A stretch of DNA of 64,000 nucleotides, taken from positions 173,549 through 237,548 of the forward strand of contig CAJQUW010007736.1 of NCBI GenBank assembly GCA_907163375.1, given 5' to 3'. The DNA comes from Prostheceraeus crozeri. Taxonomy: Eukaryota; Platyhelminthes; Polycladida; Euryleptidae. Below, piece after piece: positions 44,901-56,331 of this stretch. Under the pieces are notes generated by a model that was given only the letters and a program-made list of their open reading frames with translations, searched no databases and had not been told where the DNA came from. How positions within the stretch are numbered: the first letter of the stretch is position 1; each line of letters starts with the position of its first letter. A program made the translations under genes and the position numbers.

Positions 44901-46586
44901 TGGAAAGAATTTAATTGTCAAACTTTTGGTGACTACATGGAATCGTATTTAAAATTGGATGTTTTCCTATTAGCAGATGTTTTCGGAGAATTTCGAAGTC
45001 TTACACTCAGGGAAGACGGACTGGACCCCGTTCACTGTATAACATTACCGGGTTTGTCTTACATGTCATGTTTTAAAATGACGAAGGAAAATATTGATCT
45101 TTTAACAGATCCAGAAATGTACAATTACTTTGAGCGTGGAATTTGTGGTGGACTCACGTTTGTGAATTATCACCATCACTCTGCAATCGAAACTGACAAA
45201 ACAAAGACCCATTTATTATATCTGGACCAGAATAACCTGTGCGGTTCAGCATTGAGCAAGCCTCCACCTCAATCAGAATTTAAATGGTTAACTGAGGAAG
45301 AATTGACCATATTCCATAATCCTGAAAACATCCTTTCTATTGATGCAGTGAGTGAGTATGGATATGTGTTAGAAGTAACACTCGAGTATCCAAAAGATAT
45401 TCATGATGCTACATCGGATTTCCCTATGGCTCCTTACAGTGATGAGGTACATCCCGATCAATTAAGTCCATTTATGCATCAATAAAGTGAAAAGCTGTGT
45501 AATGAAAGATGTGGTAGAGGGCGTTACATACCAAATCGTAAATTGCTTGTCACACAATATGACAGAGAACATTATATATGTCATTATCGCGTTCTACAAT
45601 TTTACCTGAAAATGGGTATGAAACTAAAAAGTGTTCATCGCGCGATCCAATTCAAACAGAAAGCTTTTCTGGAGCCCTATATTTCCTACAATAGTAAGCG
45701 ACGAGCTGAATCTAGAAACAGTTTTGAGAAAGACTTTTACAAACTGAAGAACAATTCATTGTTTGGAAAAACTATGGAAGATGTGCGTAAGCGACATGAT
45801 TACCATTTGGTGTTTGATACGGAAAAGTATCTCAAACTATCCCAAAGTCCTTTATTTATCGATAGACATGTCATCACCAGAGCCTTAGCAGGAGTAAAAA
45901 TGATGAAACGTAAAGTTTTTCTGAATAAGCCAATTTACATTGGACAAGCTGTATTGGACTATGCGAAATTGGAGATGTATGAATTGTATTACAACATCAT
46001 CAAGCCTTGCCCACTCATAAAACATGTTGATCTTTTAGGTGGTGATACAGACAGCCTTTTCCTAGCAGTCAAAACTGATAAATCTATTGAGCGAGATGAT
46101 ATCCTTGAAGAACTGAGTTCATATTATGATGCTAGGAACTATCCAACCTCACATCCCTTATATTCGGTAAAGAACAAAGCCCGCCTTGGATGTTTTAAAG
46201 ATGAAAGTGCGGGACATGAAATTGAAGAGATGATTCTTCTTAGACCGAAGATGTATAGCATAAAGTATAAAAGCAAGATGGACTGCATAAAAAGGGCAAA
46301 AGGTATATCGAAAGCAGCTGTTCGTACAATGATTCATGAGAACTACAAAAATGTATTGGACAATCAAAGTGAGAGCTCCATTGAGATGACTATACTCCGT
46401 TCAAAACATCATACTGTTTCAACTCATAAACTCCGTAAACGTGGCCTCTCAGCTTGGGAGGATAAGCGGTGTTGGATTGATGCAAACTTTTCTTTACCTC
46501 ATTGTCATTATGCTACCGGAATACCACCTCCAAAGCGTCGAAGACTGAAAACTCATGAAATGCATGATTGTACACTAATTGATTAA
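41957..46586 (+). pseudogene. Protein-primed family B DNA polymerase with N-terminal zinc fingers (fossil, about five breaks)
   Basis: C2H2-type fingers come first: CERCNKTF near 42,597, CCDCGRTF near 42,795, CSNCRKVF near 42,970 and CERCCKSF near 43,900. The 3'-5' exonuclease motifs follow: YADIECY (about 44,056), HNFKGYDAHI (about 44,467) and LKLDVFLLADVF (about 44,950). Then come the polymerase motifs: LYLDQNNLCGSAL (motif A region, about 45,220), KLKNNSLFGKTMEDVR (motif B, about 45,750) and GGDTDSLF (motif C, about 46,040). The NNxxG and NNSxFGKTMExVR signatures belong to the DNA_pol_B_2 group of invertebrate elements. A segment before the second and third fingers resembles another segment near 43,330-43,480, suggesting a domain duplication. 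Such polymerases copy linear DNA using a terminal-protein primer; no separate terminal protein gene was recognised. Broken by about five changes. Confidence 0.85.
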
Positions 46587-46833
46587 TTTTGTGAGTGAAA
46601 ATGTCTCACTATTGTGAAAACAATTGATATGAAACCTGAGTACAAGTACAGACTAATATTTGCTACTGAACTTATGACATCATGCACATTGTAACAATGA
46701 ATACTATTTGTACTAAACTGATTTTGAAATGTGTTGTTTTCTTTATATGCGCGCAAAATGGCAATCTGATCATAATATAAGTTTGAATAACTCATTTGTC
46801 AAGGTTTAACAATGAACAGAATTGATGGACAAT

Positions 46834-48564
46834 GCTGCTGGTTTGTTTCTTATATCACACATTTTTAGTACTAATGTCAAAACACATATCGATGCACTTG
46901 ATTATTCACTTAAAGTATAACAGCCTATTGATATACACATGAGTTCTTCGTTTGATGATTCTACTACGGTAAAGTGTGTTCTCATCAAAACAGTTTGTTC
47001 AGTGAAGAAGAGGAAAATGTGTTTTATGTGTGCGCTTGGCACATGAATGTCTACCTTTGATTCATTTAGATAGATACAGTTCATCTCGCATATATGTGAG
47101 ACAAACAGGAGAGTGATTGGGAGAGCATGACCGAGCGATAGAAAAGATGACATTGAGAACTCATGCGTACTCCATACTGCTGCTCAACAATGAGTCATTC
47201 AGTGCAATGGAAATTTTATAAAGTAACCTGTCACAATGTCGTCCTTGTGGTCAGAGTATGCCGTTGAGACGAAAACTTGCAAACAAGACGCAGAGAGGTT
47301 TCACAAGGATTAAAGCTGTCAACGTCCCGTACGATACTCCCCGGACTTCACCACTGTCTCGAAATCACTAACAGGAAGTATTACACCGAAAACCTTACCA
47401 TACACCCTTTCAGTGAGTTTGAGAAATGGCCTGATAGCAGAGCCACTGACACTTCCTAAAGGCAAATGTGACCATGAAAGTCAACTCTCTTCTTTATAGC
47501 GGATGTTTGATGAGCTAGGAATCCTCGCTCGTCCAATCAGAACTCATACACACTTACAAATGCCTTGGTTGACTTCAGCAGGGTCAAAACCCCTGGAAAA
47601 CCTCCAAAAATAACGAATTTAAATTTTCGGCATTTAAGCACTACTTATAAAACGTTTATAAGTAGTCTATGACTTGACCTGAATCATGACCTCTCGAACA
47701 AACGTTGAACGAAGTCCATCCGATTCCTACAAGCAGAGATACACGCCTTTAAAGTTTAGGCCTACTACGATGGTCTGATATCCAGGTCATCTCCTGGCTC
47801 TCCACTCACTCTGACAACTTAGGTGATTGCGGCAATCGAAAAATCTGCCTTGGTTTCCTATGGAAACCCAGTTTTTGGAGTCATCTGATGAGAGAGATAG
47901 GAGAAAGACCCCTTTCTCTTCTCACCACATGCACCTGATGACATAGTGTCCCATCACATCTTACAGTCAGAGATCAGTGGTAACGGTGGACAAAAGACAT
48001 CCACTTCTGCACGACAAGACACAAAACATGCTCCATCCTGGACAAAATCCCTTCTCTGCTTGTAGTCTTAACACATACCCGATTCATACCTCTCTCCCGC
48101 TAAGATCAGGTCAAGGTCAATTTAAGGTCACTCCTCATGCCTCTGCTTGTAGTCCCATCATATCTTACAGTCACAGACCAGTGGTAACAGTGGACAAAAG
48201 ACATCCACTTCTACACAACATGACACAAAACATGCTCCATCCTGGACAAAATCCCTTCTCTGCTTGTAGTCTCACCCTCTCTCCCGGAGAGATCATGTCA
48301 GGTCACTCCTCCTGTCTCTGCTTGTAGTCTCAACCCCGGAGAAGTCAGGTCAAGGTCACTCCTGCCTCTGCTTGTAGTCTCATCACATGACACTCAGTAA
48401 TACATCACGCCTTCACATTTTTCCGTTTTTAGCACTACTTATAAAACCATCAGTAGTCACATCACGTATTTCATGACGCGGGACGGTAACCTAAGGTCAC
48501 GCGAGGTCACGGCGATGAGTCATCGCTGCTCATTTTGCACTCGATTTTGCCATGGGATTACTAC
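46834..48564 (-). repeat. Right terminal inverted repeat of the polymerase element
   Basis: Mirror of 32688-34419, including the ~203-bp tandem block and the GACTACAAGCAGAG units. The polymerase stop codon lies about 250 bp before its inner edge, so transcription of the gene may end inside the repeat. The outer end is GGGATTACTAC at 48554-48564. Confidence 0.95.
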
Positions 48565-49385
48565 AAAATGATTTCCAGGAACGCTTCCCTTACGTAAATC
48601 GGGGTGTTACTGCACTCTAATCTGATCAGCAGAATCACTTGACCAGTCATGTTGAAATGAATTATGCAGGTACCACTTAATCAGGAAAGTCCTTTTTCAT
48701 GTTTAACAAAAGGATATGAAATGAGTGTAAGACGGTCTCAAATGCAATCTATGAAGCAACTTTTAGCAACTTAAATGATAATTTGAATATTTGGAATAAG
48801 ATGACAATTATAGAAATATTAAAAATATTTCTGATGTTAATCAATCCAGTATCAGTTTAAATGATCCTTCAACTCAATTACAATCTTACATGCTTATCAT
48901 GACTGATGAAGATACCTATGATTCAAGATATTTCACGCGTCTGAGACCACCCAAATCGGGGTGACATAGGTATATGGCCCCCCCCCCGATTTGGGGGGGG
49001 TTGCAGGCGCGTAAAATACGTACTTCTGACAGCCGGTCGGAATAGTTGTCGTTGGAATGCAATCATCAATAATAGTCCTTTGAAATGCACCCGTGTTTAA
49101 ACGAGGCGACAGTGGGAATAAATTTGAGATCAACCAGGATCAACCCAATATCATGCGCAACTAGATAACACAAACCCCCTCAATACTGATAAAACAGCAT
49201 TCTGGAAAACCCTGAGATGATGCAATGAAACAGTTTTGCAAAATTACAATAGACATCACGCTAGTCTTGTGACTTGTGAGAGAATATTGCAACATCCTGT
49301 AAAATAACTCCCGACAATAAATTTAGTGTTTATACCGGATCGTTATCAATAACTTATTGCCATTATGTAGCTCAATTCAATTTAT
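48565..49385. other. Intron sequence with a C-run/G-run hairpin
   Basis: No gene recognised. At about 48,950-49,012, ACCCAAATCGGGG is followed by ten C, GATTTG and eight G, which can fold on itself. The G-run strand could also form quadruplex structures. The rest is AT-rich. Confidence 0.5.
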
Positions 49386-49389
49386 GACT

Positions 49390-50485
49390 GTGCGTGGTGC
49401 ACCGGTTTTTCTGCTTGCACCGGCTCTCTGAACAGTGCATCGAAATGCTATGAAATTCGATTAAATTGATATTTTGTTGTATAGTTTCAATCATAATTAA
49501 TTCATTTTATCTGTTATCTTAGTCATAGCAAATTTGAGAGAATTTAATGTATTCTAAGCACAGCAGTAATTCATCCAACGAGGAGAGCATTGTTTAATTC
49601 TATTAATCAATTCCATTCAAACTTTAAAATTCTGTGTCATAAAGATAAAACCTTTTGAAAATCACGGTTATATCATAAAATAACCGATGGATTCCCTGAT
49701 ATCGAGAGAAAATGTGAAAAAGTGATGAAAATGAGATAATTCGAGTTCATAATGAATCATTTAGGCCATGAAATTTCAATTCCCGCGACCTAAAAATTTT
49801 GTGGAATCTTGCAATGAATACTGCGCACCATACTGCTGCTTCTCTTGTCATGATGTCGACTGTCTTGGCATTCCAGCGGCCAGTTATCCGTCCGAAAGAC
49901 TTTTTCGGCATCCGGTAATATCATCACAGAGAGACTCCCTGAAGTCGAGTTATGGCGAGATGTTAACTTGAAGAGATCTTGAATTTGCTTCAGATCTTTC
50001 GACATCTCCTGATGTGTTCATGTATTTTGAAAATAGAATCAAAAATAGTCTCTTTTTTTGCTATATCTTCAAGTTTAAAACAATCAAAAACCGGACGTTT
50101 TGTCCACCACTATCTAATTAATGTAGTCATTGGAATTTTTTTACAATTTTTCATATCTAATCTATATGATTTCTGTTTTCATCTCCAGTTTTGTAGAATT
50201 CCATCAGAGCTATCATAGAGACATATGGGTAAAGTATGATGAGAGTCACTTCCAAGTATTGGCAAAATCAAATTTAAGGTAGACGATGCAAATCTGCCTC
50301 AAATTTCCTAGTCAGAATTTTCCTAGTGCTCTATAAAATTTGCATTGAATTCTTGAAAATGTGAACATTAATGATGAAAGATCTAGAACGCGAAACAAAT
50401 TATATTTCGCCTATACTTCAATAAGTACATCAGTATAACTTTTTTAAATTTTCTGTTCACCGGTTGACATAACCAGTGTACTGGT
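49390..50485 (+). mobile_element. hAT relic with C-terminal transposase fragment
   Basis: At about 49,850-49,975 on the plus strand GIPAASYPSERLF and, in a neighbouring frame, SASGNIITER are readable. This is the dimerisation motif of hAT transposases (family pattern: IPATSxPSERxFSxAGxIIT). The left boundary may be GTGCACCGGTTTTTC (about 49,394) and the right boundary AACCAGTGTACTGG (about 50,470), which are loosely inverted. The rest of the transposase is missing. Boundaries are weak, but the coding fragment is convincing. Confidence 0.55.
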
Positions 50486-50639
50486 TCGAGCAGCTGCGGC
50501 TAGCTCACAGCCTTACACTTCAATTATGAAAGGTGCTACTCAGAGCATAAAATGTGATATTTTTCAATCTTTCATTTTATCAAACTATTTGCCTTGTGAT
50601 TATGCCCACTCAGGGATCAATCAAAATTTCCTTGGGTCA

Positions 50640-50735
50640 TGACCATTTCAAGGGTTTTCCAGGGGCCTATTGGAATTCCCGGTTTTTTCTCTGACTACCC
50701 GGGTTTTCTCGAATTGTCGACACTCCTGTATTAGC
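50640..50735. repeat. Transposon terminal fragment
   Basis: GGAATTCCCGGTTTTTTCTC, then CCCGGGTTTTCTCGAATTGTCGACACTCCTG, a composition and end resembling hAT MITE termini that close in CCTG. No partner end was found nearby. Confidence 0.3.
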
Positions 50736-50739
50736 TTGC

Positions 50740-52830
50740 AAACGGCTCCCTCAATCTCGTTATTAGCGGATTTCACTGTAAACAAATTCTGAAAAAGGAA
50801 GCCGAACTAGGAAATGGCATATAGGAAATACATGCACGATAATATGAATTATGATTGCACGAAACATGATGAAATGAATAATAGAGCTGCACAATGAATA
50901 TTGACATGAATGAACGTTGACAGAGGTTTAGTAAAGTAACAATTTGGAGTGAAAATGAGAGTTTCGCGCAGACCAGACCCTACTTTCTGCTTGAATGCAA
51001 CGATTTACATAGACTAAACGAGCATCAGGTGACATGCTCATTTCTCAGAACTCGTTAATATTTTCAATCGTGAATTTGATTTACTTTCTTCTCCACCGCA
51101 TCTGAAGATATTATCATTCATTTTGGCATAAAGGGTGTTGTCTTTATTCACCTGCACTACAGAAAATCGAAACCTATACCCTAATATATGCAGCAAGTGC
51201 AGAATGATGGATGTTTAGGCCTACAGTTGTCCTTTCACTAAAATATGCGTGTATATTTACCTGTCGATCAACGTTTAAAAGGACAATAAGAACAAAAGGT
51301 TCTGAAGCTTGAATTAAGCAGTGGCAAAAATGACGCTTTGCGAGGAAACAAATTACCTTCAGATACCTTCAAGTAAATTAGCTTAACAGTCATTTCAATT
51401 AGAAATAATACATGTACTATCATTCTGCATTTGCTGCATGTAATAGGGCATAGGTACCAATTAACAACATTCTACGTGAAAGATAGCTTATCTTCTGGAT
51501 TGCACAAACTTGTTCTTGAATATTTATTAAACTTGTATTAAATTTTTGTTAAATACGAGTAGTATCACCAATTAAAGCATAAACACATAGCTTATGAATT
51601 TCGTCATCAAATTTACGCACCAATCCTCAAATTCTACATATCCAAATCGAGTGTGCTAATATGTTTTAAAACCAATGTTTCAGTGCATAAGTTAATAAAT
51701 GGTGAATTTTGAGTTAGCTAAATCTTTATTTGTGCGTAATCATTATTTTAGTTTCTGATCATGCAGCCTGCTTCAATTGACTATGTACTCACAAGCAAAG
51801 GAAGAAAATCCAATGTAACAATTTATAATAGTAATTAGGGCAATTCTTGGATAGCGCCAATGAATTGAATATACAGAATGCACTGATTAACATCGAAGCA
51901 TGAATATTATAGCTTTGATGTTAAATAAAACAATCAAAAGTCGTTGATGAATGTATAAAATATTGATAAGAGATATTATGTGTCATGACATGACTGCAAC
52001 CAAAAATGAATATTTAGCATTTCTCTTGTGAAGATTGAGATTTAAAAACGGTGACAAACTGGAGCTTTCAAAATCTCGACTTCACTTGATAACGGGATTC
52101 GGGATTGAAAATTTCTTGGATCCGAGATCGGTAATGATTCCTCTAAGTCTACGATGGATGTACTCTCATTGTTACTAGATCCAACGAACGCACGGGATCT
52201 CGGGGTCGGTATTGATTCATATAAATTATTTTTTAATTATCTCGAAATCTATGGCATTATATTTAAAATCCAGAAATTTAGGGACTCGAGAAAGTAATCG
52301 GCACTGTGTTATCTAGACGCATGTTAGTCAATCTGGGAAGACAGTGAATTCTCAGTGAACCAGTAGCCTTGATGATACCGTGGTACAATGAGGTTTGAAG
52401 ATGGGTGTGATGTGAAGGTAAAGCTGAGCACGAGAAGAACAACAGTCGCGTGACTTGTCTATGTCATTCATCGCTTCAAGAGAGACATCGAACACCTGTC
52501 GCATCTGTGCTTTGCATCAGTGTATTGAGAATCTACAACGTTGTCGATGAAATTGTGATGCTTCCAAATAAAACTGCTAATTTTGAGAAAGAACCGAACT
52601 TCGGGATCTCGGAATAGCAAGCTCTGAGCAGAACGTAGCTAGCTAGATAATGTAGGTTGCTTGTACGTAAGCTGTAAAACTTGGATAGTCATGTTAAAGG
52701 ATTTAATAACTGCATGAAAGTTGTTGCATTGATAACATCAGAATGAATAGGTCCCTGAAATTTAGGGGCACTTAGAAAAATAGGAAACAAATAGGGACTT
52801 TAGGGACCGATCCCTACATCCTGCATGTAA
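50740..52830. other. Intron sequence without recognised genes
   Basis: AT-rich intron. Scattered GGGATTCGGGATTG- and GGGATCTCGG-like words near 52,090-52,210 and 52,600 may be decayed MITE ends. Nothing firm. Confidence 0.35.
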
Positions 52831-52833
52831 TTC

Positions 52834-52907
52834 TCATACGATGATGAAAGTCATCCCAGTAGCCATTTATAATAGAATATAATGCTTACTAATTTAAATT
52901 ATTAGTT
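52834..52907. repeat. First copy of a 74-bp direct repeat
   Basis: TCATACGATGATGAAAGTCA to AAATTATTAGTTA. It is about 95% identical to 54141-54214 in the same orientation. The two copies flank 1.23 kb of intron just before the last CFAP141 exon. Confidence 0.85.
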
Positions 52908-54140
52908 AAAGTAGTCCTAAGGAGGACTGATGGCCTTCTCCAATCCGCAAGTGTACAAAGGCAATGCTACTGTAACCATTGGATTAATCAGTTCTTAAAA
53001 GAACTCAATGTAGCTTTCTCGTGGCAACGAATTAAAATTGATCAGCTTTGGCCCAATATCTGGTAAAAATGAAAATCTTAAGACTTGTAATACTACTCAT
53101 TCTTGCTGTTAATATACTAATACCATAGATTCCAAACACTGCCGTATACACGTTCAAAACAGACGTCTAATATACTGTACCGACTACAGATGCTGATAGT
53201 GGAAATAGAATAAGACAATGGTCACCATAGGTTAAGGAAATTAAAAATGGATATTATAAAACAACAGGAAACCGATGAATAAAAATTGGAAAAGTGGAGG
53301 TAAAATATGGAAATACAACGATGCTACTACACTGATTACAAGTGAACTATATCTGACACTACACTAAGTGGATAAGTGGAAAGTGGATAATGGAGGTAAA
53401 CAATAGAACTACAATGACACTCTACTACACCGAAAGCAATGAAACTATACACACTATACCTAAGACTACACATGGAAAATACTATTTCTTCACTTGAATT
53501 TGTTATCGCCAGTTTCTTCATCCGTCTATAGTACTTCATGTAATTCCACATTTCTTCATTTGAATTACAATACATCGACCACTACTTCAGCTACCGATTA
53601 AAGGATATAAAACATAATACTGCAGTCCGTCAGTCACCAGCAGGTACTCGTCTAGTTGTGTTTCGACCCCTAACCTGTAACATGTAAGAACATGTAAGAC
53701 ACACCTAGACTCAACTCAATGTATCAGAGCACTTGACATGTTATTGAGATTACTCGACAGTCCTGCTATAGTATCTTTTGTGTTGTGTTTAGATCAATAA
53801 CTGCAATTAATATTGTAGATGATGTTCTTGAAATTGCATTGCGTTTTGAAATTTGAATCGTTTGACACACATGTAACAATTATGAGCATATCAATCTCCA
53901 CTCACATGAATTGCCGTGACTAGGAATGCAGGTTTTCACATTTTACAGCGCTCTATATGCCAACAACTGTTGAATCAAGCATGTCAAGAAAATCAATGAG
54001 CTACTCAGTTAATTGGCGCATGAATCCTATTTGAAATGTTATACCAAAACATGCTAAATGCAGGAATGGCTTAAAAGCAATAAGGTGATTTTCTTTTCGA
54101 CTCTACAATGTATCTATACCCCCACAATTAAAAGTAGTTA
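52908..54140. other. Intron sequence between the 74-bp direct repeats
   Basis: No gene recognised. The segment at about 53,280-53,590 is rich in repeated AAGTGGA and CACTACAC words, a degenerate local repeat. Confidence 0.35.
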
Positions 54141-54214
54141 TCATACGATGATGAAAATCATCCCAGCAGCCATTTATAATAGAATATAATGCTTACTAAT
54201 TCAAATTATTAATT
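54141..54214. repeat. Second copy of the 74-bp direct repeat
   Basis: Same orientation as 52834-52907, with about four differences. It ends 65 bp before the last CFAP141 exon, in the region where the branch point and acceptor tract lie. Confidence 0.85.
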
Positions 54215-54279
54215 AGGGCACACTGCAGCATACGATTCTTACAGCATCGCATTCAAAATTCTGCATTTTATTTTTTCAG

Positions 54280-54381
54280 ATTCGACAGAAGGCGATGAAA
54301 ATCCTCCTGGAACGTGAAGAGTGTGAATTTAAGAACGAACTTCTGAAATTAGGCAAAACTTTTTATCAACAGAGAATTTGA
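54280..54381 (+). CDS. CFAP141: CFAP141, last coding exon (102 bases)
   Basis: The polypyrimidine acceptor TTTTATTTTTTCAG ends at 54279. The exon reads IRQKAMKILLEREECEFK continuing to LLKLGKTFYQQRI and stops with TGA. This is the signature C-terminus of CFAP141/C1orf189. As I recall it, the human protein ends with VRQAALHQLFEKE and then ELNQMGKAFYVERF, matching in length and in the G-K-x-F-Y-x-x-R pattern. The phase-0 junction with the 27,610 exon gives LLA-IRQ, equivalent to LLM-VRQ. The protein is a microtubule inner protein of ciliary and flagellar doublets. Together the three exons give 91 residues, close to the roughly 100 expected once the missing N-terminus is counted. Confidence 0.85.
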   Translation: MRQKAMKILLEREECEFKNELLKLGKTFYQQRI

Positions 54382-55160
54382 AAATGACAGCATGTGAGCT
54401 GACATGAGAGAGGTTTTTCTGTATACGTGACTTTGGTGCACACATGCATAATTTATATTGCACTGTAAATATTTATGTTTATCTGCATATAACGTGATGC
54501 AGTTGAATGTTACGCAAAGACGCAAAAATGAAATCAGAAATAATTTTCATAACTAGAGTTTTCTATATGATTCAATCCAGATTCCAGATGGGCCTACATA
54601 TACTTCGTAATCGAGTGAGTATCAGTCAGTGACAGTGTATTGAGCATCAGACGTCAAGATACCTTAAAACGCAGATCGTATAGACCACCATTATAGAGTA
54701 AGCATCCATGCCGGCAACAGGACTTATCACTGCCGTTTAAAGCTGAAATTAGCGTAATTGAGTAAAATGATAAATAGGATATTTGCGCTGCTATCGGCAT
54801 AGATTAGGATTGGGCTTTTGCCAGCTAAAACTGGTTTGCCACTAAGGAGTAAAAACCCGGTAGAAACTGGCCAAAACTGAAGCTCCGAAAAATCAGTCTA
54901 TTTCTTCACGATATGATCGACAACGAGTTGGGGTTTGAGTATGACGATGCATACACGGGTTTGCAGATTACAACTCTTATTTTGGAAAGCGTATGATCAT
55001 TCTCTGATAGAACAATTTGATATCAGTTCAAAGACAGACGATGCTGTCTTTATTTACGGTTGTTCTGCCCATTCCTTGCACTTTTTAGAGCAACTGTTGA
55101 GTTCAGCACGACTTTGTCCCTTTAGTTCATGTAATAAAAGTTATTATACTTTCGAGCAGT
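54382..55160. other. CFAP141 3' untranslated and downstream region
   Basis: AT-rich sequence after the stop codon. No canonical AATAAA is close. No other gene recognised. GGCTTTTGCCAGCTAAAACTGG and GTAGAAACTGGCCAAAACTG near 54,810-54,885 look like parts of a decayed repeat. Confidence 0.4.
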
Positions 55161-55168
55161 GTCCCGAC

Positions 55169-56323
55169 TAGGGATTGCAATCCCGGGATCGGAAAATCTT
55201 CAATCCCAGGATTGACGGAATCCCAGAGTTCTGATAGTGTCTATACTATAAATGCTTCCGGGTCTACTATTGGAAGTATGATATATTATATGTTATGTCA
55301 TACATCATAAATTCAATAACTATGGATTGAACTGCTAATTGTTTCATTTTAAGTTTTGTTAAAGCAACAATTTATGCTGATTTAAAACTTATATATAGTC
55401 TACATCAGTGGTTCCCAACCTTCTTCGCCGTGCGACCCCTTTTTACGTTGTGGATCGCTGATGGCGACCCCTTCATCTTATTGTATGATTTTGCAGCAAA
55501 TTTTTTTTATGTTTGCTGTTTCATATTACTTGAAGTTTACTTGATTGTAGTTGTGCATACACTCTGTATAGATTTTCATTTACGAGAAATAAACGCTTAC
55601 TTACTTGCTTATCTTTAATAAGTATGATTACGAACGATGTCCGTCTTGAACCGGCGATTGATATTTCGTTATACTAAGCTTGCTACTTGGCGAAATTTAA
55701 GAATTAGATGTCAATAGATGTTCAGCGATTATTTGTGTAGTTATTCTACATATCGTCAATTGTATTTTCATGTGCAGTACCGCGTACATCTTAATATCCT
55801 ACTCACATGTTTAGATTATTTAAAATTGTAAGTTATAGGTAAGTTACCTTTATGACTTTGGGATAATCAAATCGCTGTCTTTCCCGGTTTCATTGTCACA
55901 TCAATAGAAGTTCGAAACATGCGATAATAAAAAACAAATGCCCTTTTTCAATAAAGCTATAGAATTCATTAACGTCTATGCGCACGTTAGAGAGACTTCG
56001 TGCGAACTTCCCTAAAGCGTGTACGTTGACTGCTGCATGTTGGCTGTAGCGTGACGCCTGAGAAAGAGAAATCCATTCATCTGTATGGCACAAAATGTGT
56101 GTGAAACATACAGCGGGCTTCATTTTCATGTGACGTGGTTGGAGAATAAGGCATACACACACGAATTGGACACACACTTAATCATTGATATGTCAGAAAT
56201 AGCCTTGAAGTTGCATGTTGAACAGATGTGTCACAATTCACACAAAAATATCTCTATTATGTCATTTTGTTGTTAGTTACAAGCCTGAAATTCTTAATTT
56301 CAATCCCGGGATTGCAATCCCTA
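55169..56323. mobile_element. hAT-type MITE with perfect 8-bp target duplication
   Basis: The ends are TAGGGATTGCAATCCCGGGA and its reverse complement. The flanks GTCCCGAC (55161-55168 and 56324-56331) are identical. It is 1,155 bp long with no transposase. The end sequence is itself partly palindromic (GGGATTGCAATCCC). An older hAT end is nested inside at 55,405. A perfect duplication indicates recent insertion. Confidence 0.9.
55405..55480 (+). repeat. Solo hAT end nested in the MITE
   Basis: CAGTGGTTCCCAACCTTCTT followed by a GCCGTGCGACCCCTTTTTACG block is the classic left end of hAT MITEs of the CAGTGGTTCCCAA type. I did not find the opposite end inside the 1.15-kb element, so it is a fragment. 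Confidence 0.55.
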
Positions 56324-56331
56324 GTCCCGAC

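Larger units (their letters stand above)
32688..48564 (+). mobile_element. 15.9-kb element with long terminal inverted repeats and a protein-primed family B DNA polymerase (Polinton-like fossil)
   Basis: The element starts GTAGTAATCCCATGGC and ends with its reverse complement. Terminal inverted repeats of about 1.73 kb (32688-34419 and 46834-48564) are about 99% identical by eye, with roughly a dozen differences. The only recognisable gene is a broken polymerase (41957-46586). The stretch 34420-41956 is non-coding. Long inverted repeats plus a protein-primed polymerase are known in Polintons, adintoviruses and linear invertron-type elements. I see no integrase, capsid, protease or packaging ATPase, so this is either an internally degraded Polinton relative or a different, polymerase-only element. 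No 6-bp target duplication is visible next to the ends. The similar termini suggest a fairly young insertion, unless gene conversion keeps them alike. About five breaks in the polymerase make it a fossil. Confidence 0.8.

Noticed and set aside
32688-48564. Classical complete Polinton/Maverick
   Set aside because: No integrase, capsid, protease or ATPase recognised, and no 6-bp target duplication. Only the polymerase and long termini fit, so I call it Polinton-like.
52834-54214. LTR element with 74-bp repeats
   Set aside because: Repeats are too short for usual LTRs, lack TG...CA ends and enclose no retroelement coding sequence or primer-binding site.
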